Assembly: GCA_026545765.1 (NCBI GenBank)
Contig: CM048839.1
Coordinates: 18,786,566 to 18,850,565, forward strand
Source: Plantago major
Lineage: Eukaryota > Streptophyta > Magnoliopsida > Lamiales > Plantaginaceae
Direction: 5' to 3'
DNA length: 64,000 bases
The translations under genes were made by a program, and so were the position numbers. The notes beneath the pieces were generated by a model. That model ran no database searches. It was not told the DNA's origin and was given only the letters and a program-made list of their open reading frames with translations. This document shows positions 55,199 to 64,000 of the stretch, piece after piece (the first letter of the stretch is position 1; each line of letters starts with the position of its first letter).

Positions 55199-56619
55199 TG
55201 TTAGAATATCTGTTAGTATTTTGATCATTCATCACATGTTCCTATCTTAGCCGTAAAGGTGATTAAGTACTCTTCGTTCACTTGAACATTGTAAAAGAGG
55301 AAATCATCGAGTATAATTAGTCTAGTAAATCTTGTATTAGGATTATAGGTCTCGAGTGTAATTTTTATTTCAAGAAGACCATGAAGATCAATCCTAGCAA
55401 TGGAGCTTTTCCAAGATTACAAGACCGGAGATTGCACAAGATTTATGAAGACACCAAGGTTTAGTCTCACTCGGAAAGACTATGTCCTTAATCCTTTCTT
55501 AAGTACATTTAGTTACTTTTGAAACATGATTCGGAACATATGACATCATGAGTATGGAGCATGCAAGCCATCGAAAGGCTAATGTATCCGCTGAAGACTA
55601 CAGGACAAGAAATAGTACATATGCATTAATCAGATCGCGTAAAAGCCGCTAAAGCACGCTCCTCTCGAGATATGAGACAAGGACTTCGAGTACTCATTTC
55701 AAGATAAGTATAGATCGAATTTGAATTGTGTCTAACGGATAACATCCCAACGACTCTCTAATTCATCTATAAATATCACACACTTAGATGTCGAGAAATA
55801 CAATCAAGAACGATCTAACTTGCAAACTTACAATCTAGCAAAGTATTCTCTCAAGCACTCTACTACCCTTTCTCGAAAAGCTTTATGTTGCTTGAAGAAT
55901 CACTAGTAGTTCTAAGTTGTCCGAACCTTAACAAGAGATTGTTATTCGTGAAAGAGTTGAATCACGATAACCTTTCTGAAGCTCATTCTCCAGAACGGAC
56001 ATCAATTACTTGGGTCAGTAAAGAGCAGATTTCCATACACTGAACAAGTGTATTAAGTAGTCTTGTTCTATTAGGCTCTCTGAAAACATAACTCAAAATT
56101 TATACGAGAAGCCTCTCTGACAAACCTTATAACCAACACCATCAAGGCGTGGAGTAGAGGAAGTACTTGATTTGGGAAATCAGGGAATAACTCCAAGGTT
56201 ATCTGAGTAGATGAAGTACTTAGCTCTAGGAGCTGGGGAATAACTCAGGGGGAACATTTGGTTGGGAACCAATTGTTTAAGAATCTTAGAATAGGATTTT
56301 TGTAAGGTGAACTCAATTATATGTTCTAGTGAATTCTAGGTCTTAGAAAGACCGAAGTGGATTAGTTGGAGGATTACGCCACCTCTAGATACCACTATAC
56401 TTGCTGTGTTATTTACCTTTCTGTATTTATCTTTCAGCAAAGCACACACACACTTACTTATTATTTCTGCACTTACCTATATTAAAGTCTTCCGCACTCT
56501 GAATTTAAGTATCAGAAACCCCCAGGTTTCTGAGAAACTGTGTTTATCGACAAAAGTTTAAAAGACTATTCACCCCCTCCCCCCTCTAGTCTTTTACTTT
56601 GCCGTTATCTGGACCAACA
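55199..56619 (+). repeat. 3' LTR of Copia A
   Basis: About 1.42 kb, preceded by a polypurine tract (AAAAAGGGGAAATT). It matches the 5' LTR, with blocks of small differences and one short segment (GGTTGGGAACCAATTG) present here but not in the 5' copy. Ends in CCAACA next to the C-run target duplication. Confidence 0.93.
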
Positions 56620-56624
56620 CCCCC

Positions 56625-59450
56625 CCCCCCAAAAGTGTCGATAAATCTTCTTTAACCGGTTTAAAATGTAGGTTGGGAGTTTAAGAAAAGAGAGATAATG
56701 GATTGGTAGCAAATTGAGCACCGCTTTAAGTAGCACCACACGTCCACCAAAGGATAGAAAGTTATTCTCCCATTTACCCAACCTTTTCTCCACTCTTTCC
56801 ATGACTTTTAAACCAAATATGCTTGTGTCTTGGTCTTGCACCAATTGGAAGACCCAAATATATAAACGGAATAGTTTCCACCGAGCATTTGAGCACACTT
56901 GCCCAATTTGAGAGCACCGCCTCACCAATGCCAACACCTAACAAACAACTCTTATGAAAATTTATCTTAAGCCCCGAAAACCATTTAAAGCACCTAAGAA
57001 CACTCTTCAAGGCTCCAATGTTTTCCTTCTTTGCTTCGCCGAAAATGATAGAGTCATCGGCGTATTGTAAGTGAGAGACTACTACTTCATCTCGACCTAT
57101 TTTCAACGGGGAAAACTCACCTTTAGAACACGCCCTTTCCAACAACCTACTCAGCCCCTTTGCCACCACAAGGTATAAGAATGGAGATAGCGGATCTCCT
57201 TGTTGAGCTTCCATTTACAAGAATCGATGACTCCGATGTGCTCAAACATTCTTTGATCCATCTACACCACGTTTCCCCGAATCCCATGACTCTCAACATG
57301 TCAAGAAGAAAGCTCCAACTCACCGAGTCATATGCCTTCTCAAAGTCGATCTTAAACATTAGAATCTCTTTCTTTTCTTTCCTAGCCTCATCCACAACTT
57401 CGTTTGCCACCACCACCCCATCGAGGATATTCCTATTTCCCAAAAAAGCCGATTGATTCCAAGATATTACTTCACCTAATACCCTCGCAAGTCGTTTAGA
57501 AAGGACTTTTGCCACCACCTTATACACCCCTCCGATGAGATATATCAGTCGAAACTTCTCTAATGCCATTGGGTTTGAGCATTTAGGAATGAGAGTAATT
57601 AAAGAATTATTAATCCCCCGAACTAGTTTAGCGTTTGAATGAAACTCATCAAACATTTGAACCAACTCCTTGATCAGCTCCCAAAAACCCCTAAAGAAAT
57701 GAAAGTTGAAGCCATCGGGACCCGGGCTCTTATCCAACCCGCAATCCCAAACAACAACTTTAATTTCTTCTTCCGAAAAACGAGCTTCTAGACTTTGCAA
57801 ACTTTCAGCCGATATCTTACTGCCCAACATCACATTCGGCACCAAGCTGTTTTGCCCACTTCTTGCCGCAAACAGAGATTCAAAGTGCTTACAGATTCCT
57901 TCTTTCACTTCTTATACCTCATCCACCCATTTCCCATTTATCCTAATCCCCCTCATCACTTTCGAACGTCCTTTCGTTTCGACACTTTTATGAAAAAACT
58001 TGGAATTAGTGTCTCCCTCTTCACCTGTGAGCTTCTGGACTGTTGAAATCTGATATGATCTTTTACCTCGACGAGCATGTTCAATTCAGTCCACACTTCT
58101 GCTTTCTTCACTACATCCTGCTCGTTCATCTCACCATTCTCCAACTTGTTATCCAGATCCAAAATGCAGTTTGTTTCCTGTTCAATCTTCTTATCCAATT
58201 CCCCAAAGTGTTCCCTATGCCACTCTTTAATCTTTTCTTTCACCATTTTCAGCTTCTCTTTCAAAATATAGCCACTCCATCCTACCACCTTATGATTCCT
58301 CCAAGTCTCCTCGACCATTTCTTTAAACCCCTTTTCCTTCATCCAACAATTCACAACTTTAAATGGGCGCGACCCCCATTCCTTGGTGTCATCTTTTAAA
58401 AGAGTTGTTGCGTGATCCGAGACTTTTCTTTTTAGTCCGATTTGCACCAAGTTTGGCCAACTTGCCACCCATCCACTTGATAAAAGAAATCGATCAATGC
58501 GACTACAACATCTTCCATTATCCTTGTACCAAGTAAATTTTCGTCTTTCCAAAGGAAGATCCACCAATCGCAAATGGTTGATGAATTCATTGAAATCTCT
58601 AATCTCTTGTTCTCTGCCAGAAATTCCAAAGCCTCGCCTCTCATCCTCATTATGCATTGCGTTAAAATCGCCGCAAATGCACCAATTTTCATCTTTTCCC
58701 CTCATCCTTTCCATAATCTGCCTCCACACCTCATTGGCGCATACACATTCACAATGTTTACTCGCTTCTCTTTCCACAGTCCCGCCACTCCCAATAAACC
58801 TGCTTCCCCTCCATAACTCCTCCCTCACAAAAACCGAGCTATCCCATATGCAGCACAATCCTCCGGCTGCCCCATTTGATCCACTAAACACCCATTTACA
58901 ATCAATGTTTCCCTAGATTGTACGAGCCATCATTTTATCCACATATTCATCTTTGTTTCCTGAATGCACACAAAATCCAAGTTTTCCTTTGTGACGAGTT
59001 CCCTAACTGCACTCTTTTTCACCCTCCCTCCCAAACCTCGAATATTGATGCTAGCAATCTTCATTACTAACCAATGGCCTCTCCAAAACCGACTCAGCTC
59101 CCTTTACTGTTTCTTCTCCTGCATCTCTCTTATCGCATTCTGAAATTTTCTGAATTACCACCATCTTATTCGACTCCTCTAACACTCCCATAGAATTACC
59201 AATTCTCCATAATTCCTGAGCATCCACTTCCTTCATCCGAATCAACATCTTATTGCAAGCTTTGATTTCACTATCCTCCAGTATAATCCCACCATCTAAC
59301 CCAACATTGCCTATCCTTCCTTCTTTGATTGCTGATTTAAATCGTCTCCCGCGCTTCAATTTTCGAGTTACGCCCCTCTTCGATCCACTTGTATTGCATT
59401 ATAAATTGTCTAATACTACGAATTCATCTTCTACACCCTTTTTTCAGACA
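56625..59450 (-). mobile_element. L1-type LINE, 5' half (end of ORF1, endonuclease, reverse transcriptase)
   Basis: Minus strand, continuing to 24735-26462 beyond Copia A. From the 5' side: a tail of probable ORF1 or linker (59051-59440), the apurinic-type endonuclease (57956-59064) starting with SINIRGLGG and QETK and containing GDFNAMHN and SDHATT, then reverse transcriptase (56774-57908) with SPGPDGFNF, LIPKCSNP, FLGNRNILDG, DFEKAYDSVSW, QGDPLSPFLY and the catalytic YADD, and the downstream NFLSFGGRVVLLKAVL segment (56605-56937). Frames change between these blocks, so the copy is inactive. The 5' end is probably truncated, as is usual for LINEs; the start near 59450 is approximate and no flanking target duplication was found. 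Confidence 0.9.
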
Positions 59451-59880
59451 CTTGGCTTTGTTTTTGCATGCACAATATATTTGTACTATTATCCAAATTA
59501 ATCTAACACTGAGGGCTTGGTCTTACTGGCGTATAGTTGACGAAATGGAGTAATCTACATTGTCGAACGCTTGTACCTTTTTCTGTTCATCCCATTTACT
59601 ATTATTTATGTTTCCTATCTTTAACTAAATTTCTTATTACTTTATTATCGATCTTACTAGTGAAATATAACTACGTCCACCTTATAAATCCTTCAAAAGG
59701 AGAACTTACAAATTTCATGGAAACCAAGGGAATACTTAATATAGCTTTGTAAAACTCTCATGGCGTTTCTAATGCCAACATAACTCAAAAGGAGAATTGT
59801 GAATCGCAACAAAATTAGACAATTTAAGTCAAACTTGAAAAACAAATTAAATTACTGGACTACTAAATTATGCTCCAAGT
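59451..59880. other. Intergenic DNA between LINE and bHLH remnant
   Basis: AT-rich; no coding or RNA feature recognised. It should include the 5' LINE boundary and the 3' flank of the bHLH remnant. Confidence 0.5.
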
Positions 59881-60499
59881 CTAACATTGTAGCAAGCTTG
59901 ACCGAATATTTTCCACAATACCTCGCAAGTTGTCGAAGTTGAACTCCTTTTCCATCTGCATATTATAACCAAATTAGACAATTCATCACATTTACAAATC
60001 ACTTAGATACGGTTTGGAAAGCAATTATAATCGCGTAAATCTGATTAAAAACACCTAAAAACATTTATTTTAACCTGGTTTTCTTGATTTTATTCTAAGT
60101 ATTATTTCGAAACAACAAATTTGACATAATTACCTCAGCAACAATGGTAATGTGAACTGCGAAACTTCCAAATTGAACCACATTCGTGTTGACAATTTCA
60201 AGATTGAATTTCTCAACATGGCCAATTAACTCAACAAGAACTCCCTTCCGTTTCTCGCAATAGATTTTCATATAATCCGCTTATTACATAGCTTTTCTTC
60301 GATCTCTGGCAACTGCTGCTCCTTCGGCCTAATGCTTTTCGTGTTAAGAAAGTCATCATCCTCAACCGCGAACTCTGATTTGAAAAACCACCATCGGTTC
60401 CGAGGTCGGGCTTTTCCTTTGAACCTCCAAAAGTTTCAATCTGTCCTGAAGATTGTTCAAGTACTCAATGGTATCTCGCAGGACAGAATTTTTGTCTAC
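59881..60499 (-). pseudogene. bHLH transcription factor (class IVa, bHLH18/25-like), 3' part
   Basis: Two minus-strand exons remain. The first (60134-60499) starts after an intron acceptor with VDKNSVLRDTIEYLNNLQ, the loop/second helix of a plant bHLH domain, at the intron position typical of this group. It then carries LPEIEEKLCNK and the C-terminal ACT-like segment IYCEKRKGVLVELIGHVEK and VQFGSFAVHITIVAE. The last exon (59881-59955) encodes MEKEFNFDNLRGIVENIRSS and a stop. The reading frame shifts at least twice inside the first exon (before FAVEDDDF and again before the IYCEKRKG segment), so it cannot make a full protein as it stands. The basic region and first helix are not present downstream of Copia C, which begins about 60 bp upstream; those exons may lie beyond the window. 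Class IVa bHLH proteins include NAI1 and bHLH18/19/20/25. Confidence 0.75.
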
Positions 60500-60561
60500 C
60501 TGCCACGCATATTTTCACTAATTAATCGTGCAAATAAAGTTTTACATGTATATCACATCCC

Positions 60562-61553
60562 TGTTGTTGTGATTTTTGGTTTGCGGTAGTGTATGAGGAT
60601 AGTAACGGAGTGGGTAAGGAATATGATTAGACTGCTGAGCAAAGGCTGGGCCTTATTCCTTAAGACTGTATTTGCCCCGCTCTGGTGCTAACGGTTTACT
60701 TGACAAATAGTCTCCCAAGATAGAACAGCAGTATGTGAATCAAAGTTCTAGCACTCGAACTTGACTCGCGAATCTAAACAATAAAGGTTTTTCCGCTTTA
60801 GAGAGAGTAGTTTAAGAGAAGGAAGAAGAATGGATTTCGGTGTTGAAATCGATTCTGGGGGGCTATTTATAATATTGAAGAGTTGCATTCAATAGATGTA
60901 TCCTTTCGCAGAAGAACTCGCAGAACAAAAATCAATGCATACATCCGCTGGAATTTTCGCTTCAGATACATCCTTCGCTAATGGTCGCATCATTAAATTA
61001 AACCGAATCTGACACAACTGTCATTGCACTAACCGGACTCGACCGATGGGTCGGTTTCAGATTAACCGATTATCTTATCGGCTTAACCAAACACAAAATA
61101 TTTCCGCCCAAAACGATAATAATCAACTCTAGATCATGACCATGGACCCACGGACCTCGACCTAACCCACGAGCCGAGACCCGAGGTTCGTCTGGCTCAA
61201 GTGAGCTGTGGTGCGTGTAGCATCTAGCTCCTCCCCTTCCAAAGCATGGGTGCCCTAAGGCCCAATCACTTAACCCAAGCCTCGACTGATAAGTAGTTTC
61301 TTCTTCCTCAATTTTAGCCATGTGGGACTTTTCCCATTCCAACTCTTGGCATTCCATATTCAATGCATCAACCAACACACTTTGAGCTTCAATAACTCTT
61401 TCACCTTTCAATGAATTTTAGTAATTCTTTCAAGTGTCTTCTACTACCATAGTAGATTATACACGCTTAATGAAACTTCATTTCAAACGCAGGGGCCCCT
61501 TTGGTTGAGGTACAAAGTCATGGACTAGCCTCATTAGTGCTAAAATTCTAACA
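60562..61553 (-). repeat. 3' LTR of Copia C
   Basis: On the minus strand it begins TGTTAGAATTTTAGC directly after a purine-rich ATGTGGGAT and ends near ...ATCACAACAACA at 60562. A TATA-like box (TTATAAATAG, minus strand, around 60862-60871) fits an LTR promoter. The inner end is clear; the outer end is a best guess because the other LTR is not in the window. Confidence 0.68.
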
Positions 61554-64000
61554 ATCCCACATGAAAGAGAATTGATGCTCACAAAGACAACGTGGTGCTC
61601 CAAATTAGAATTTCAAGGAAAATCATATTGCATCGGATCGATTGTCGCGATATCAATCGCCCTAGTAGAATACCATCGGATTTACTTGCCACCGGTGGGA
61701 CGTGATGCCTTGAACCACCGGGCGCTTAGTGTAAACCAAGACAATGATATCAACACAATAATTTTCCTTATTGCCTTCCTTTTCTCATCCGCTAAAAGGC
61801 CTCGATCGCTTCGGATTCATAGGTGTTCTCGCTTGAAGCGGCCTCCATACTTCACACCCAAATAGGTGATCTCGCTCTAAGAGCATTCCCGCCAATGCTC
61901 TCGTCAGAAGCTAAAGAGATTAAGAATCTTCTTCAGAGATCATTAAGAGTTTTAGTGACTCATCCTCCGCCGGCCTCGCAGGAGCACTTAAATGTCTTTC
62001 ACGGAATGGCGCAAGTGGAGTTAGTAACTCCTAAGTGCTCTTACCTCAAGTACAAAACTTCACGAGGCGCCATCGTCCTTTACGCTTTAGTTGTCCCATT
62101 GAATCAAATTCTTGGGATCTCCAACAAGATGATCGGGTTGCCACCAGAATTTCCTTATTTTGTGGGTCTTAAGCCCATTCCCTAGACAAGCAAAGGTACT
62201 TGATCCCCAGAGCGCTTTGGTTAGCGGATCCGCAATGTTATCCTTTGATTTCACGTAATCAATAGTGATAACTCCCAGAGAGATCAACCGCCTAATGGTT
62301 TTATGTCTTCGACGATGTGTCAGACTTACCATTATACATATTGTTTGTCGCCTTCCTAATGCCGACATACCGTCACATGAATTGTCATGTAAGGCATGTG
62401 CTTATCCCAACAAGGACATCCTCTAAAAATTCTCAAGCCATTATGCTTTTCTCCACTTTGTCCAAAGCTATAAATTCGATTCCATTGTGGATCGGGCGAT
62501 GCACGCTTGTTTAGAGGACTTCCATGAATAAGACCGCCACCAATGGTAAATACGTAACCACTGGTGGACTTGGTGTTTGTACTATCAGATATCCAGTTTG
62601 CATCACTGTATCCTTCTAATACTGCCGGATATCTTCCATAGTGTAATCCATAGTCTATTGTGGTCTTTAAGTATCCCAATAGATGAAGTAGAGCTTTCAG
62701 TGAGCTTTTCCCGGATTACGCGTAAATCTAGCCAACTTGTTGACTGCATGAGCAATATCGTGACGAGTGCGCTTCATCACGCATACATCAAACCGCCAAT
62801 TATCCGAGCATATTATGCTTGGTTTACAGGATCACCTAAGTGTTTGTCCAAACACAAAGATTCGCATATTGGTGTCCTTGCACATCGGCCAAAGACCTCA
62901 TATCTCTTTAACATCTCTTCAATATAATGAGATTGTGAAAGACCAAACCCTCGGGTGTTTTAGAGATTTTATCCCTAAGATTAAATCGCTACACCCAAGT
63001 CTTTCATATCGAAAAGTTGTTTCAACATTTGCTTTGTTTTCGTGGATCAAATCCGTGCTACTTCCAAAGAATGAGCATGTCGCCTACATATAAGCATATC
63101 ATGACAAAGGATTCATTGCTCCTTCACATAGACACACTTATCACACTCATTTATAGAAAATCCTTTGATCGCAACGTGTTGTCAAACTTTTCGTGCCATT
63201 GTTTAGAGCTTGCTTGAGTCCGCATAATGACTCGACAAGACGATGACCTTCTTCTCTTGTCTCGAACCACATACCCTTCAAAGTTGTTCCATATAAATTT
63301 CCTCGCCCAAATCTCCATTTAGGAAAGGCTTAACATCCATTCGGTGTATCTCAAAACCACGCAGGCGCCTATGGCTATGAATACTCTAATGGAAGTTATT
63401 CTAGACACAAAGTAGTATGTGTCAAAGTAATCAAGTCCCTCCTTTTGTCTATAGCCTTTGACTACTAGACGAGCCTCAGATTTATCAATGGTTCCATCTG
63501 CTTTGTACTTGCTCGAGTATCCACTTCCAACCCAACGGCTTATTTCCTGGAGGAAGGTCAACCACTTCCCAAGTATGATTTTGCAGATGGAGTCCATTTC
63601 ACTTTCAATGGCCTCTTTCCAAAAGGGGGCTTCAGGAGTAGACATCGCCTCGATAGTTCTAGGCTCATTTTCCACAAGGTATGTGAGAAAATCAGACCAA
63701 AGTCTTTCGAGTCCTAGCCCGCTTACTCCTCCTCGTTCGACATCGAACCTCCACGCTCTCTCGATGTGCGACTTCGTCATGGGAATTCTCCGTGGTAAAT
63801 CTTCCGTCTCAGAGCATTCTCAGAGGAGGTGATCCTATAGTTCTGCAATATTTTCCAAGGTACACCTTCAATTCGTGACAGGGCCTTCGGGTCAGGGACT
63901 CTGTGGTCCCCAGGGACCACCACAGGGCCCACAGTGGCCCCCACCGATCACCGATTTGACCCTATTGTCAGATCACGCCTCGCATTTAGAGACTATCTTT
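60562..64000 (-). mobile_element. Copia LTR retrotransposon C, 3' part (fossil, cut by window edge)
   Basis: Minus-strand Copia element unrelated in sequence to A and B. Its 3' LTR is about 60562-61553. Internal parts read on the minus strand include RNase H with LEGYSDANWISDS and KSTSGYVFTIGG (62356-62679), the final DYVKSKDNIADPLTKAL (62087-62368), and the reverse transcriptase start with STPEAPFWKEAIESEMDS, KARLV-type and YRQKEGLDYFDTY motifs (63319-63780). It has several breaks. The 5' part and 5' LTR lie outside the window, so its target duplication cannot be tested. Confidence 0.88.

Larger units (their letters stand above)
26463..56619 (+). mobile_element. Copia LTR retrotransposon A (host of nested element B)
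   Basis: A very large Ty1/Copia element inserted into the LINE. It has 5' LTR 26463-27844, 3' LTR 55199-56619, terminal TG...CA, and target duplication CCCCC (26458-26462 and 56620-56624). The 3' flank is a longer C run, so the exact five bases are ambiguous. It spans 30.2 kb, of which about 15.9 kb is element B; about 14.3 kb is its own. Visible parts in order are gag, protease, reverse transcriptase (interrupted by B), RNase H, and a roughly 6-kb extra region before the 3' LTR. It is a fossil with many breaks, of the order of tens. The LTR pair is alike outside certain difference-rich blocks, so the insertion looks fairly recent, though older than B. The large size and extra gene recall the SIRE/Maximus group, but lineage assignment is tentative. 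Confidence 0.93.

Noticed and set aside
61070-61411. 113-residue minus-strand frame
   Set aside because: Lies wholly inside the LTR of Copia C and matches no retroelement protein.

Overview
This is nuclear DNA from a flowering plant, most likely a eudicot. The evidence is a spliced CLAVATA1/BAM-type receptor kinase gene, a nine-exon hexokinase-like gene, a class IVa bHLH remnant, Copia elements primed by initiator tRNA-Met, an L1-type LINE and several short inverted-repeat transposons. The species cannot be named from sequence alone. There is no CRISPR array or operon, and I recognised no rRNA or tRNA gene.

Positions 1-24,700 are the gene-bearing part. Two intact host genes lie on the minus strand: a BAM1/BAM2-like LRR receptor kinase (6731-10517, three exons, about 1013 residues) and a hexokinase-like HKL3 gene (16324-19750, nine exons, 495 residues) that has lost conserved motifs needed for catalysis. 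Between them is AT-rich DNA with small non-autonomous DNA transposons: a PIF/Harbinger-type element with TAA target duplication (342-1568), a Stowaway-like MITE (about 5355-5610), a hairpin-forming inverted repeat (5877-6217), a MITE at about 11003-11224, and a hAT-like T-rich element (13355-14002). A palindrome array sits in intron 1 of HKL3.

Positions 24,735-59,450 are one three-level nest. A minus-strand L1-type LINE is split by a very large Copia element (A, 26463-56619). Element A is itself split inside its reverse transcriptase region by a sister Copia element (B, 31651-47514). Both Copia junction pairs show terminal TG...CA and 5-bp target duplications. Both elements are fossils with many breaks. 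Without its guest A is about 14.3 kb, and B is about 15.9 kb, long for Copia. The excess is a roughly 6-kb region between RNase H and the 3' LTR, which in both elements carries a homologous extra gene with intron-like modules spaced about 180 bp apart. This is the most unusual content of the window.

Positions 59,450-64,000 hold the 3' part of a decayed bHLH transcription factor gene (59881-60499, minus). A third, unrelated Copia element (C, minus strand, from about 60562 to beyond the window edge) lies just upstream of its bHLH exon, apparently in the intron. No pathway links the three host genes.
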